64,000 nt of DNA from the NCBI RefSeq assembly GCF_026151395.1, contig NZ_JAMQPV010000001.1, forward strand, positions 2,792,501 to 2,856,500, written 5' to 3'. This DNA comes from Leptospira limi (lineage in GTDB: Bacteria; Spirochaetota; Leptospiria; Leptospirales; Leptospiraceae). Below the pieces are notes generated by a model, which searched no databases, was not told the DNA's origin, and saw nothing but the letters and a program-made list of their open reading frames with translations. The first letter of the stretch is position 1. Each line of letters begins with the position of its first letter. Made by a program: the position numbers and the translations under genes. This document shows, piece by piece, positions 29,317-39,402 of the stretch.

Positions 29317-30471
29317 TTGTCAGAAAACAGAAACAATGGTGATTCTCAATCGATGGAAAACATCGAAAAAGTAGCAGAAAAAGCCCGAGAATTGGAAGCC
29401 ATTTATGATGTTGTACAAGACCCACTCGTTCTTATCGATTCCGATTTCAACATCCAAAGAGCCAATCTTGCTACCATTTTGTTTGCAAAGAACAATAAAT
29501 ATGACGAGCTGTTAGACAGAAAATGTTACGAAGTATTATACCAACGAACAGACGTTTGTCCATATTGCCCCAAAATTAATGTAAAATCAAAGGACAAAAA
29601 CCATACTTCGTCTGCTCCTATCACCAGAGAAATTTTTTTTCGTTCTGAAGACAAAAAACAAACACTACTTTTGGAATTTTACCCCTACCCGAAACAAGAA
29701 GATTTGTTTTGGATGGTGGAAAAAATATCGGATGTTACCAAACAAAGGGACAAAGAAGAAGAATCTTTCCGAATGCGTAACCTCGCCTCCTTAGGAATCT
29801 TAATTTCAGGAATTGCTCACGAATTAAATAACCCTTTAACCGGGATTAGCCTTACATTACAAAATTTAAAAGCAAACTGGCAAAACCAACCACCAGAACA
29901 AATTGAAAAAAGATTGGATATGATTAGGAATGATATCTCTCGTGCAGCGATCATCGTATCGGATATTATTTCCTTTGCCAAAACAGATAAGGTCAAAGTC
30001 ACTTTAGGTGATATCGTTGAAACCATTAACCGCGCGAAAGATACAGTCATTCGGCTTTATCCACATCTAAGTAAAAACATCAACTGGCGCATAACATGTG
30101 ATCATGAATACCAATTCCCTTTTCATCCAGGAAAGATGGAAAGGTTATTTATGAATTTATTTCGCAACTCACTGCAAGCGTTTGATTACAGGCCTGGCGA
30201 AATCACAATCGAAATTCGCAAAACCAAAAACTGGCTTCATATCATCGTGGAAGATAATGCAGGAGGAATTCCTGATGCGATCATCCAAAAGATCTTCGAT
30301 CCTTTTTTCACGAGTAATAAATCGGGAACTGGTACTGGACTTGGACTTTCGATCTGCCATTCCATTGTGAAGGAACATGATGGAAATATCTCTGTTAAAT
30401 CAGTGGAACAAAAAACAAGATTTACGATCTCTTTCCCGCTCACAAACGACATCACGGAGCCAAGTTCATGA
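29317..30471 (+). CDS. PAS-domain sensor histidine kinase
   Basis: A 384-residue cytoplasmic kinase without membrane segments. Residues about 24-145 form a PAS domain. A cysteine group in it (C70[11 protein letters not shown]81-PYC84-P) is the pattern of PAS domains thought to bind metal or sense redox state. His168 in [14 protein letters not shown] is the phosphorylation site of the HisKA helix, and the ATPase has the N box ([11 protein letters not shown]), G1 (VEDNAGGIP), F (FDPFFTSN) and G2 ([12 protein letters not shown]) motifs. TTG 29317 starts one base after the preceding stop. The response regulator begins four bases before its end (ATGA), so the two are an obvious pair. Confidence 0.93.
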   Translation: MSENRNNGDSQSMENIEKVAEKARELEAIYDVVQDPLVLIDSDFNIQRANLATILFAKNNKYDELLDRKCYEVLYQRTDVCPYCPKINVKSKDKNHTSSAPITREIFFRSEDKKQTLLLEFYPYPKQEDLFWMVEKISDVTKQRDKEEESFRMRNLASLGILISGIAHELNNPLTGISLTLQNLKANWQNQPPEQIEKRLDMIRNDISRAAIIVSDIISFAKTDKVKVTLGDIVETINRAKDTVIRLYPHLSKNINWRITCDHEYQFPFHPGKMERLFMNLFRNSLQAFDYRPGEITIEIRKTKNWLHIIVEDNAGGIPDAIIQKIFDPFFTSNKSGTGTGLGLSICHSIVKEHDGNISVKSVEQKTRFTISFPLTNDITEPSS

Positions 30472-31460
30472 AACAGTCCATTCTTATTGTTGAAGATATC
30501 CATTCGATACGTGAAGCCATCATGGATTTATTAAGTGTAAAATTCAATGTGTTTGGTGCAGAACATTTTGAAGAGGCCGTTTGGTATTTATCAAATGAAA
30601 AAATTGACTTAACCATTACCGACATTCGACTACCTGGTAAATCTGGCATTGACCTTGTGAAACTTATCCAAAAAGAGTTTCCCAGTGTTCAATATGCATT
30701 GATGACCGCATACAATATCAATGAATACATCAAATATGCAAAAGACCTTCAAATTTGGAACATCATACCCAAGTATAGTTTTTTGGATATCCATCTGATT
30801 GAAGTGATGGTAGAAAAATTATTATCAAACGATATCTTTGGAATTGAAAAGTATTTTGCAAAAGATTTCCAAGTATTAGACCAAAACATTAATAGTGAAT
30901 TTGAAGAAGCACCTAACAATGGAATTGTTTATAAACAAATAAAATCAGACCAAGACAGGTCCATCCTATGTGGTAAAATCTCCAAAAATTTAATCCAATT
31001 GGGAGCTCCAAAAGCGATCCAACAGGTGTTAGAAGAACTCACTTCCAATGCAATGATCCGCGCCCCTCGCACAAACGAAGGAGAGTACAAATACCAATTT
31101 GAAATACCGAGCCATGACATGGTAGTTCCACTCGATAATATCCAACTGATGCCAGATGATTATTTTTTAATTGGGTATGGATCCACTGAAAGTACGATTT
31201 TTATAGTGGTTCGCGACCAATTTGGATCCCTACGTAAGGAAGAAATTTTACACCGTTTGGATCGCCATATCAGTATTGATGAAACCACTGGATTTCCAAA
31301 AGGTTTAGAAGACAGCCATGGACGTGGACTTTATATCTGTAGAGAAATTTCAGACCAATTGATCTTTAATATCAAACCAGGTGTTTGTACAGAAACCATT
31401 GCCATGATCAACAGAGAAGGCAGAACTGGTTTTAAGTCTTTGTCCATTTACGAAGTATAA
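30468..31460 (+). CDS. Response regulator with a GHKL ATPase-type output domain
   Basis: A 330-residue protein. Residues 4-120 are a complete receiver with phospho-acceptor Asp52 (TITDIRLPG), acidic Glu9-Asp10, Thr80 and Lys102. Instead of a DNA-binding or enzyme domain, residues about 180-310 look like a GHKL ATPase of the anti-sigma kinase kind: N box [11 protein letters not shown]1 VRDQFGSL and G2 [12 protein letters not shown] are all there. Such domains in RsbW/SpoIIAB phosphorylate or bind anti-sigma antagonists. It is probably phosphorylated by the kinase encoded just before it. Function of the output is inference; the ATP-binding motifs are seen. Confidence 0.85.
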   Translation: MKQSILIVEDIHSIREAIMDLLSVKFNVFGAEHFEEAVWYLSNEKIDLTITDIRLPGKSGIDLVKLIQKEFPSVQYALMTAYNINEYIKYAKDLQIWNIIPKYSFLDIHLIEVMVEKLLSNDIFGIEKYFAKDFQVLDQNINSEFEEAPNNGIVYKQIKSDQDRSILCGKISKNLIQLGAPKAIQQVLEELTSNAMIRAPRTNEGEYKYQFEIPSHDMVVPLDNIQLMPDDYFLIGYGSTESTIFIVVRDQFGSLRKEEILHRLDRHISIDETTGFPKGLEDSHGRGLYICREISDQLIFNIKPGVCTETIAMINREGRTGFKSLSIYEV

Positions 31461-31466
31461 ATAGGA

Positions 31467-32534
31467 TTATAACATTTGAAACTGTACTAAGTCCGTTTTT
31501 GTTTCCATATAAAAAACAGATTCTGTTTTTCCTGGGAAAAATCGAACGGGAAATTCAGATGGTGAAATTCTCTTTTTACGAATCAAATTTCCATTCGTAG
31601 TATAAAACTGAAGTTCTGAATCCACAGCCGCCACAACAAATTGATCACTCGCAAAAATGGATTGGTAAACACCTACTTGTTTTGTTTTGATTTTTTCCCA
31701 TACCAATTTCCCATCTTTATAAAACTGAAATGAGTCTGGTGTTTGCAAAAATAGATTCCCATCGTTACTTGTAGCCAAATACAATTGATGTGGGTAAAAT
31801 TTGGCCAGTGGAAATTCTTCTACAACTTTACCTTTTTCATCTAAGATTAGGATCCAATCTTTATCATTCACCGAAAAATGAACCGATACAAATCGACCAT
31901 CGGGTGAGATAGACAAAGATTTAAAAAATGAATTTTCTTTCTCTTTCGATAAATCAAATCCATATTTTAAATTGGCCTTTTCATCCAATCTGTAAATTTC
32001 TCCACCAGAAAACAATACAACACAACCTTTGTTCTTAGTATCAAATCGGTAATCAGTCAAAAACCTGCCATTTAATTCTTGTTTACCGATTCTATTTCCG
32101 CTTTCATCGAGTAAAAATACTGTGTTATTATCTCCTGATAGATACAAAACAGGTGATGCATAATAACCACTACGAGGGTATGAATTGATTGGCTTTTTCC
32201 AAAACAACTCGCTGCTATCTGAAAAAAAGTTAACTTCATCTCCAATTTTTTCATACAACAAATACCCATTCCCTAATAATGGGAAATCGATTAGGTATTT
32301 AGGGTCAATTTCTGGGCGGGAACTTGTTTTGAAGGAATAAAACTGTTTGTTGTATAAATAACCATTGATTGATTTGACTGGATCTTCTCCGAGCTTCGGA
32401 GGATTGGTACCAAATTTTCCTTCCAAATTCCAAATCCAAGTTTCACGAATACTCGGAACAAAATTCAAATCCACATCCCAACTAAAATAGAACAATAGAA
32501 AAAAACCGATGGAATAGAATATGTTTTGAAGCAT
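31467..32534 (-). CDS. Secreted or anchored beta-propeller-like protein
   Basis: A 355-residue protein with a hydrophobic N-terminus (about residues 4-19) and then repeating short beta segments with the Gly/Asp turns of a propeller, for example LLDESGNRIGKQELNGRFL, ISPDGRFVSVHFSV, ILDEKGKVVEEF and FYTTNGNLIRKKRIS. The SPDGRF phrase is typical of WD40/TolB-type propellers. I do not recognise a specific family. It lies three bases downstream of cinA on the same strand, and its stop is six bases from that of the response regulator. Confidence 0.65.
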   Translation of the reverse strand: MLQNIFYSIGFFLLFYFSWDVDLNFVPSIRETWIWNLEGKFGTNPPKLGEDPVKSINGYLYNKQFYSFKTSSRPEIDPKYLIDFPLLGNGYLLYEKIGDEVNFFSDSSELFWKKPINSYPRSGYYASPVLYLSGDNNTVFLLDESGNRIGKQELNGRFLTDYRFDTKNKGCVVLFSGGEIYRLDEKANLKYGFDLSKEKENSFFKSLSISPDGRFVSVHFSVNDKDWILILDEKGKVVEEFPLAKFYPHQLYLATSNDGNLFLQTPDSFQFYKDGKLVWEKIKTKQVGVYQSIFASDQFVVAAVDSELQFYTTNGNLIRKKRISPSEFPVRFFPGKTESVFYMETKTDLVQFQML

Positions 32535-32537
32535 AAA

Positions 32538-33794
32538 TTATATAACCTTACTTTTTAAAGATTGGTAAATCAAAAATATTGCAGTATTACTTGCATTTTC
32601 ACGAATTGCTTCTCTGTTACCAGGAAACACATAACGGTGCACTGTGATCTGACCATTTGGTTCTTTGATACCAATACAAACTGTGCCTACAGGTTTTCCA
32701 TCACTACCGCCATCTGGACCCGCAATCCCTGTGATGGATATTCCATAATGTGTTCCTGTTTTTTGGCAAAGTCCATCCACCATCGCTTTTGCCACTTCTT
32801 CACTCACGGCACCATATGTGTTAATCGTCTCGATAGGAATCCCAAGTAAATTGGATTTCATCTCATTCGAATACGTTAAAAAACCACCCATAAAATAGGA
32901 ACTAGAACCAGGTTGTTCTGTCATTTTTTTGCCGAGTAATCCACCAGTACAACTTTCCACAACAGAGATTGTCAATTGAAGAGCTACTAAGCGATCATGT
33001 ACATTACTAAACACATCGTCTGAAATGATTTTTGGATATTGAGTTTCCAATCGATTGATGATTTGATCCAGTAAATTTTGATTTGTAGATTGGAATATAC
33101 ATTTAATATAACCTCGGTTAGCCGTAACACCCCATTCCGCTTCCTTAAAGAATTCATCCCGATTGGGTTCTATAAAATCATTTTGGAATAATGATTCGCC
33201 AATGTTCCACAACCATTTTGTTTTTTGGAGTAAGTTTTCCCGAGGGTAAAGTTTTTTCAGTTCAGGAACTAACCTACGTTTAAACATTTCAGTCATCTCG
33301 GAAGGAACTCCTGGCATACATACCAAATAGGAATTTTCTCCTATGGATTCTACAAATCCTACAGCAATGCCGACTGAGTTGTCTAAAGTTTTACATCCTT
33401 CGGGAACAAATGTCTGGCGAAATACATTGGGAAGGATATCTTTATATTCCTTTCCTCTTGATTCATAAATTTTTGTGAGACGAAGTTTTGCTTTTTCGAC
33501 AGAATAAGAAGTTTTTCCGGTTAATTTCAAAACCGTTTCCAAAGTATAATCGTCTTCTGTTGGGCCAAGGCCACCTGTCATGATTGCAAGCACCGGTTTT
33601 TCTTTTGCGAGAGTTTGTAGTGATTGTAATTCAGAAAAAATCAAATTTGGATCATCAGGCAAAGTGATAAACTTTTTAACCTTCCAACCAAGTTCAAACA
33701 ATTGATTCGCAATCCATCCAGAATTTGTATCTAGACTACGACCAGCGGTTAACTCAGATCCAGTGGAAAGGATTACAATAAAAGGTGACATCAT
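32538..33794 (-). CDS. cinA: CinA-like protein: molybdopterin-binding domain plus nicotinamide-nucleotide amidohydrolase
   Basis: A 418-residue protein. The N-terminal half has the MoCF-biosynthesis fold (LSTGSELTAGRSLDTN, AIMTGGLGPTEDD), which in CinA hydrolyses ADP-ribose. The C-terminal half is the PncC-type NMN deamidase (VVESCTGGLLGKKM, ITGIAGPDGG, KPVGTVCIGI). The enzyme recycles pyridine nucleotide by-products. GTG/ATG alternatives at the start differ by one residue. It sits between argS and the propeller-like gene with gaps of two and three bases. Confidence 0.95.
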   Translation of the reverse strand: MMSPFIVILSTGSELTAGRSLDTNSGWIANQLFELGWKVKKFITLPDDPNLIFSELQSLQTLAKEKPVLAIMTGGLGPTEDDYTLETVLKLTGKTSYSVEKAKLRLTKIYESRGKEYKDILPNVFRQTFVPEGCKTLDNSVGIAVGFVESIGENSYLVCMPGVPSEMTEMFKRRLVPELKKLYPRENLLQKTKWLWNIGESLFQNDFIEPNRDEFFKEAEWGVTANRGYIKCIFQSTNQNLLDQIINRLETQYPKIISDDVFSNVHDRLVALQLTISVVESCTGGLLGKKMTEQPGSSSYFMGGFLTYSNEMKSNLLGIPIETINTYGAVSEEVAKAMVDGLCQKTGTHYGISITGIAGPDGGSDGKPVGTVCIGIKEPNGQITVHRYVFPGNREAIRENASNTAIFLIYQSLKSKVI

Positions 33795-33796
33795 CC

Positions 33797-35572
33797 TTAT
33801 ACTTCTTCTTTGGACATTTTTTCAGGTGAAGAGATTCCAAGAAGTTCTAAACCAGAAGCAATTGCCAATTTTGTAACATAGATCAGTAACAATAATTGTT
33901 CTCTTTCCTCACCTACTTTCTCTTTGATGCGGTTATCTTTATGAGAATAAAATTTAGTAAATGCCTTACTCAGTGATTGGAGATAGTTTGTTAGGCGATG
34001 CGGTTCGAGATGCGTTGCTGTATCATACACTTCTTCCTGAAAACGGGAAACCCAAAAAAGAAGGCGAACTCGTTCCTCTTGTTGGAATTGTTCCACTTTT
34101 AATTCAGCAGGAAACTTCCATTCCGTAATATTCATTTGTAATTCACGGAAGATGGAACAAACTCTTGCATGGGCATATTGGATATAAAATACAGGATTTT
34201 TATCTGATTCATCTTTGGCTAAATCCAAATCAAAATCGAGTGGTGCATCCGAACTTCTCATTAGGAAAAAATATCGTCCCACATCTTTTCCATTTTTACC
34301 TAGATAGGTTAACAAATCCCGCATCGTTTGGAAAATTCCCAACCGTTTACTCATCTTAACCTTTTCTTTGTTTTCGATCAGATTCACTTGTTGGGCAATG
34401 AGAACCATAAAACTCTCTTTTGATTTTCCGAAGGATTCCACTGCCCCTTTCAATCGAGCAATGTAACCATAATGATCAGGCCCCCAAATATCGATGAGTT
34501 TAGTAAATCCTCTTTTGTATTTATCAAAATGATAGGCAATATCAGCCATAAGATAAGTTGGCCTTCCGTCTTCCCTTCGGATCACACGGTCTTTGTCATC
34601 ACCATAGTGGGTTGATAAAAAATGAAGTTTACCATCGATGGTGGTTACATCTTCTTTTTTTAATAGGGAAGGCACATTTTCCACTTCACCTGATTCGTGT
34701 AAGCTTCTTTCACTATAGAATTTATCAAATTGAACACCAAAGAGATTTAAGTCTTCTTTTTGTCGGCTCAGGTTGTATTCAACTGCATACTTGGATAAAA
34801 ACTGGATACAATCTTCCCAATTTTTATTTTGGATCCAATCAGAAACTTGTTTTGAATGCTCTGAGTCTTTTAGTAATTCATTGGCAATATCTTTAATGTA
34901 TTCCCCTCTGTAACTTTCTTTGGGTAATACACGTTTTTCTATCAGTGAAAATACGGCCTCGTCAGATTCTTCCTCTTGGAAGGTGATATGATCACCCTTA
35001 CATTCAAAAATTCGAAGTAAAACAGCCACCCCGAGTAAATACACTTGGTTTCCATAATCATTTACATAAAACTCTCGTTTGACGGTATGGCCCAAACTCA
35101 ATAATAAGTTTGCCAATGCATCACCATATGCAGCAGAACGAGCCGATACAATATTCATGGGACCCGTTGGGTTAGCAGAAACAAATTCTAATAATATTGT
35201 TTCCAAATTATCTGTTTTTGCAAAGGAAACAACAGGTGACATGACTTTTGCAACATACCCAATTAAATAAGAAGGACGAATTCTAAAATTGATAAAACCA
35301 GGCGGAGAAAAAGAAACAAAATCAAAAAGTGAATCATTTTTGATTTCAGAAAGTACTCCTTCGGCAATCTCCTTTGGGTTCAATTTTAAAAGATTTTTAT
35401 TCTCTAAGGCAAAGGGAGAGGAGTAATCTCCAAACTTTTCGTCTCTCGAATATTCAATTCGAATTTTAAAATCTTCAAATGGGATCTCGACATTCAGCTT
35501 TTGTATATAAGACTTAACTGCAGATTCTAATTCTGCGAGGACAATATTCTTTAATAATTGATTGGCTTTCAT
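33797..35572 (-). CDS. argS: Arginyl-tRNA synthetase
   Basis: A 591-residue class I aminoacyl-tRNA synthetase. The N-terminal Add-1 domain, the catalytic core and the C-terminal DALR anticodon-binding domain (SKAFTKFYSHKDNR) are visible. The second ATP-binding signature is intact as VKMSKRLG. The first signature is unusual: where most ArgS have SANPTGPxHxGHAR, this protein reads FVSANPTGPMNIVSAR, so the two histidines of the HIGH motif are Asn and Ser. As an essential enzyme with everything else conserved it is surely active, possibly as a lineage-specific variant. The gene is separated by one base from the small upstream gene. Confidence 0.95.
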   Translation of the reverse strand: MKANQLLKNIVLAELESAVKSYIQKLNVEIPFEDFKIRIEYSRDEKFGDYSSPFALENKNLLKLNPKEIAEGVLSEIKNDSLFDFVSFSPPGFINFRIRPSYLIGYVAKVMSPVVSFAKTDNLETILLEFVSANPTGPMNIVSARSAAYGDALANLLLSLGHTVKREFYVNDYGNQVYLLGVAVLLRIFECKGDHITFQEEESDEAVFSLIEKRVLPKESYRGEYIKDIANELLKDSEHSKQVSDWIQNKNWEDCIQFLSKYAVEYNLSRQKEDLNLFGVQFDKFYSERSLHESGEVENVPSLLKKEDVTTIDGKLHFLSTHYGDDKDRVIRREDGRPTYLMADIAYHFDKYKRGFTKLIDIWGPDHYGYIARLKGAVESFGKSKESFMVLIAQQVNLIENKEKVKMSKRLGIFQTMRDLLTYLGKNGKDVGRYFFLMRSSDAPLDFDLDLAKDESDKNPVFYIQYAHARVCSIFRELQMNITEWKFPAELKVEQFQQEERVRLLFWVSRFQEEVYDTATHLEPHRLTNYLQSLSKAFTKFYSHKDNRIKEKVGEEREQLLLLIYVTKLAIASGLELLGISSPEKMSKEEV

Positions 35573-35573
35573 T

Positions 35574-35828
35574 TTAATATTTAATTTCCATTTTTAATTT
35601 GTCTGAATTTTCCCATAGTTCAAAACTTTTGATTTTAAATCGGGATACAAAATTGGGAATGGATTCTGCTTTCTCTCGGAGGATCACTTGGAACACTTCA
35701 TTCTTTGGTTTTGTCTTAGGGTTAAAGGAATTCTGTTTTAGATTCTCTGATTTGAGTAAAATTTGGAACAATGCGAGGAAAACCGAGAAGGTCATTACAA
35801 GTAAGGTAGTTTTAGTAATAAAATTCAT
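35574..35828 (-). CDS. Small single-pass membrane protein, unknown
   Basis: An 84-residue protein with an N-terminal hydrophobic helix (about residues 7-25, TTLLVMTFSVFLALFQILL) and a basic tail with some beta pattern (NEVFQVILREKAESIPNFVS). Its ATG overlaps the stop of recO by four bases (ATGA) and its stop lies one base before argS. This coupling and normal codon use support a real gene. Its length and layout could fit a short lipid-transport component such as LptC, but that is no more than a resemblance. Confidence 0.65.
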   Translation of the reverse strand: MNFITKTTLLVMTFSVFLALFQILLKSENLKQNSFNPKTKPKNEVFQVILREKAESIPNFVSRFKIKSFELWENSDKLKMEIKY

Positions 35829-36574
35829 AAATCCCCAATCGTTCGATAAAACTCAAAATAAGATTTTAATTCTTTTCCAAAAAGGGAACGGATAAATTGA
35901 TTCAGGATCATATCACCTTCTCTGTATTCAAACTCTCTCGGAAAAATAGCCAAAACATTTGAAAATTTCTTAGATAACATTGTATGAAATAGTTTTAAAA
36001 CAGGCAAATGATCTTTGGAAATGGGATGGCAATCCGAACACAAAAATTCTCGGGAATCAACAGAAAAATAAGCCTTGGATTTTGTGAGGACTTCCTCCCC
36101 GCAAGTATGGCAATAAAATTCCGAAGGGAAATGTCCCATATGAGTAAGTGCTCTGATTTTAAAAAATGGCAAAATTTCCTTTCGAAAACCATTTGTATTA
36201 CTTGATTCCAAACTCCCAGAAAGTAACTGGAATAAAAAAGGATGACTTTCCCCTTCGGGATACAAATGAGAAGTAAGTTCCGTCATGTACAAAACAAAAA
36301 GGGTTCCAATATAATCAGACTTTAGTTCATCAAAACGTTTGATCAAATGGATTTCTTTTGTCGATTTCCAGTCCTTCTCTGCTTGGTCGTAAAAATCCAC
36401 TTCCACTAAACAACCTATTTCTGTTGAAATGATAGCACGTCGTTTGGATTTACGAATCCCTTTACTGATAAAATTCATCCGCACTTGGGATTCCCCGGCA
36501 AGACTAATCATTCGGTCACTATCACCGATGTCTTTACTTTGGATGATGATTCCTGTTTCTTTTCGTATTGCCAT
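35825..36574 (-). CDS. recO: DNA repair protein RecO
   Basis: A 249-residue protein that, with RecF and RecR, loads RecA onto SSB-coated DNA. The N-terminal OB fold begins with KETGIIIQSKDIGDSDRMI; the middle helical part contains ELTSHLYPEGE; and a four-cysteine zinc site is seen at CHTCGEE and CSDCHP. It directly follows ybeY (no gap between the stop of ybeY and its ATG), in a cluster shared by many bacteria. Confidence 0.93.
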   Translation of the reverse strand: MAIRKETGIIIQSKDIGDSDRMISLAGESQVRMNFISKGIRKSKRRAIISTEIGCLVEVDFYDQAEKDWKSTKEIHLIKRFDELKSDYIGTLFVLYMTELTSHLYPEGESHPFLFQLLSGSLESSNTNGFRKEILPFFKIRALTHMGHFPSEFYCHTCGEEVLTKSKAYFSVDSREFLCSDCHPISKDHLPVLKLFHTMLSKKFSNVLAIFPREFEYREGDMILNQFIRSLFGKELKSYFEFYRTIGDL

Positions 36575-37039
36575 TTACGTTGCAAATACCAAATCCAAAC
36601 ATTCATCTTCCATTTTTCTCATTAAAACAGCATCCGCTTCATTAGTTTCATGATCATAACCAAATAGATGTAAGATCCCATGCACAAGCAAACGATAAAA
36701 TTCATCAATAACTGAATGACCTATTTCAATTGCTTGTTTTTTGCATGTCTCCATAGAAATCACAACTTCGCCTAAAATTTGGACCGGAATTTTTAATGAT
36801 TCGTCAAACAATGGAAACGACAACACATCTGTTGTTTTTGGTTTTCCTCGACGTTCCTCATTAATTTCTAACATCATTTGGTCATTCACAACGAACACGG
36901 AAAGTTCCAACGAATGTAAAAATTTGGGAGCCATGTGCTGCAAAATGAGTTCACAGTTTTGGATGACTAACTCTGGATCGATTTCCTCTTGGTCTGTTTC
37001 GTCATTCCAATTTGTGAAAACCTGAAGTTTAGGATTCAT
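36575..37039 (-). CDS. ybeY: Endoribonuclease YbeY (rRNA maturation)
   Basis: A 154-residue metal-dependent endonuclease in 16S rRNA 3'-end maturation and ribosome quality control. The signature [11 protein letters not shown] near residues 119-129 supplies the three zinc-binding histidines. [23 protein letters not shown] is the other conserved part. It overlaps the end of the HD phosphodiesterase gene by four bases. The order phoH-pgpH-ybeY-recO reproduces a common bacterial cluster. Confidence 0.96.
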   Translation of the reverse strand: MNPKLQVFTNWNDETDQEEIDPELVIQNCELILQHMAPKFLHSLELSVFVVNDQMMLEINEERRGKPKTTDVLSFPLFDESLKIPVQILGEVVISMETCKKQAIEIGHSVIDEFYRLLVHGILHLFGYDHETNEADAVLMRKMEDECLDLVFAT

Positions 37040-39402
37040 GATTTTGGTTTTTTAGTATTCGCTGTTTCCAATGCCTTTGTATCTTCTGGTTTCGGATATT
37101 TAGGTCTTTGGTGTAAACTGGAAAGTAAAACTTCTTTAAAACTTGCTTTGATGATCTCTAAATCACCAATAGTTAGACCACTTTCATCTAACTGGTTCTC
37201 TGCTAATTTTGAATTGATGATTTTACGAATTAACTCATCCAAACTTTCCTGAGAAACCTCATCTAACGAACGTGATGCAGCTTCTAATGAATCGGCAATC
37301 ATCACAATTGCAGTTTCCTTACTTTGAGGTTTTGGTCCTGGGTATTGGAAATCTTTTTTGTTTATATTTTTTCGTGCGCTACTAGAGATTTCTTGTAATG
37401 CTTTATGATAAAAGAATGCCATAGTGGAAGTTCCATGGTGTTCTGGGATAAAACTAATGATCTCCCGTGGAAGCCTTGCTTTTTTCGCCATTTCAATCCC
37501 ATCTAACACGTGGTCGATGACAGTTTTTGCAGCAAGTGCCGGATTATTTTTATCAATGTGTTCTGGTTTTGGGATTAAATGTTGGTTTTCCACAAAAAAA
37601 CCAGCATTTGGAATTTTACCAATGTCATGGAAGTACACTCCCACTCGCACAAGAAGTCTATCTAAATTAAGATTTTGGGCTGCTCTTTCGGAGAGTGCCG
37701 CCACCATAAACGTATGAGTATAGGTAGAAGGAGCTTTGGTGAGAAGTTGTTGTAATAATGGGTGGCCCGTATCAGCCAGTTCAATCAACTTAAATCGTGT
37801 TGGGATATTAAAAATGTACTCATACAAAGGCAGTAAAAACTGAACCGCAGTGGCACTTGCAAATCCATTCACGAAACACATCACAGTGATTCGGAAGAGA
37901 TTGGAATTTGTTAAATCCTTAAAAAATCCAGCACCACTGGATACAAAAAACTCTCTACCATCAAATAGATAACCCGCAGTTGTCACAAGGATTTGAACAA
38001 ATGTGAGTAAAAACCCTGCTTTTAAAAAATCGATTCGTTTGAGTAACCTTCTGCCATAAATGGAACTCATGACAGCTACCGTGAATGCTAACATAAACGA
38101 AGTTGGATTGTATCTCGAAGCAAAAAACACTGCAAAGGCTAAGAAAAACCCAATCGCTATGGAAAGTTGTTCGTCGTAAACAAATCCAAGTAACAAACAA
38201 AGCATTCCTACGGGGACAAACATTCCAAAATAATACACTGCCGACAAATCACTGTCAGTTGCATAAAATACTTTCGATAACAAATAAATCGAAGCAATCA
38301 CAATCCAAAGTGTAAAAAAGATGATAAGGTTACTCGAAAGGTCATTCAATCTGTTTGGCCTATAACGAATCAAATAAAAGCCTACAATTACGATGAGAAC
38401 ACATTGAGTGAGAAAAATAGAAATGATAGAAGCAAGGTTTGCCCGAGTCGCATATAAATTCATCATATCCAGTTTTAACTTCACCTCTGGAGTGATGACA
38501 TCCCCTGCTCTAACGATGATTTCATTTGCTTGGATTCTGCTTTTTTGTACAACGACAGCACTTGCCGCTTTTACCCTTGCATTTTCTGTTTCTTCTGGGT
38601 TATAATTACAAGCAGGATAAGAATACACATAGTACAATCCAATCCTTGAAACTGCCTTAAGAAGTGAGTCAGAAACGTTTGGTAATTTTTCAGAGGCTAA
38701 CTTAGATAAGACGGCAGTAACAGGCCCATCTTTGTAGATTTGGGAACGCGGAATCACTAAATTTCCATCAATGATGGTGGTATGGTCTTGTGTTCCAATG
38801 TTACGAATTTTAGCTCCTGCTTTGTCTAGTTCCTTCGCAAATGGTAAATCTTCTTTGACAATACAATACTTTGAAAATATCAGATTGGTGTATTGTTGGA
38901 TGAAGTTTTTTAATTTGTCTTTTCTCGGATACTCTAAGATCGCTTGGATTTCTTCGTTTGTACGATTACGCCATCGTGGGATACGGTCTTTCACAATAGC
39001 AGGATTGGATTTTCCTTCTTGGAGTAAGATCCGAAGGATTTCTAAATCTTCTGATAAATTGGTGTCAATCCCAGCAACTAGTACTCCAAAATCTTTGTCA
39101 AAAGCAAAGGGAACATTCGATTTTGCTTTTTGTTTTTCTAAATTGGTTTTTTCGATATCTTCGTAGGAAAATTCTTTTACCGATTGGATGGTTTCTGGTG
39201 CAATTTTTCCTTCTGAAAAAAGACCATCTGGATCCGTATTCACTTTGGATTGCCCAAAAAAAGGAATCGAAAGGACATAGGTCACAAATAATAACGTAAG
39301 CGAAACCAAAATGATTTGGATGTTACGAACGACAGAGACAGGTCTAACTTTTGTTAAAAAGTCAGTCACACTCGTCATAGAGGAATCAAAGATCGCTTTC
39401 AT
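37036..39402 (-). CDS. 7TM-HD phosphohydrolase, PgpH-like cyclic di-AMP phosphodiesterase
   Basis: A 788-residue membrane enzyme. After one N-terminal helix (about residues 25-46) it has an extracytoplasmic region of about 280 residues (7TMR-HDED), then seven membrane helices (about 320-525), then a cytoplasmic HD domain with the ligands H in [15 protein letters not shown] in [11 protein letters not shown] in [13 protein letters not shown] and H in [10 protein letters not shown]. Listeria PgpH of this layout degrades cyclic di-AMP. Its ATG overlaps the phoH stop by four bases. The substrate in this organism is inferred from family, not shown. Confidence 0.92.
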   Translation of the reverse strand: MKAIFDSSMTSVTDFLTKVRPVSVVRNIQIILVSLTLLFVTYVLSIPFFGQSKVNTDPDGLFSEGKIAPETIQSVKEFSYEDIEKTNLEKQKAKSNVPFAFDKDFGVLVAGIDTNLSEDLEILRILLQEGKSNPAIVKDRIPRWRNRTNEEIQAILEYPRKDKLKNFIQQYTNLIFSKYCIVKEDLPFAKELDKAGAKIRNIGTQDHTTIIDGNLVIPRSQIYKDGPVTAVLSKLASEKLPNVSDSLLKAVSRIGLYYVYSYPACNYNPEETENARVKAASAVVVQKSRIQANEIIVRAGDVITPEVKLKLDMMNLYATRANLASIISIFLTQCVLIVIVGFYLIRYRPNRLNDLSSNLIIFFTLWIVIASIYLLSKVFYATDSDLSAVYYFGMFVPVGMLCLLLGFVYDEQLSIAIGFFLAFAVFFASRYNPTSFMLAFTVAVMSSIYGRRLLKRIDFLKAGFLLTFVQILVTTAGYLFDGREFFVSSGAGFFKDLTNSNLFRITVMCFVNGFASATAVQFLLPLYEYIFNIPTRFKLIELADTGHPLLQQLLTKAPSTYTHTFMVAALSERAAQNLNLDRLLVRVGVYFHDIGKIPNAGFFVENQHLIPKPEHIDKNNPALAAKTVIDHVLDGIEMAKKARLPREIISFIPEHHGTSTMAFFYHKALQEISSSARKNINKKDFQYPGPKPQSKETAIVMIADSLEAASRSLDEVSQESLDELIRKIINSKLAENQLDESGLTIGDLEIIKASFKEVLLSSLHQRPKYPKPEDTKALETANTKKPKS

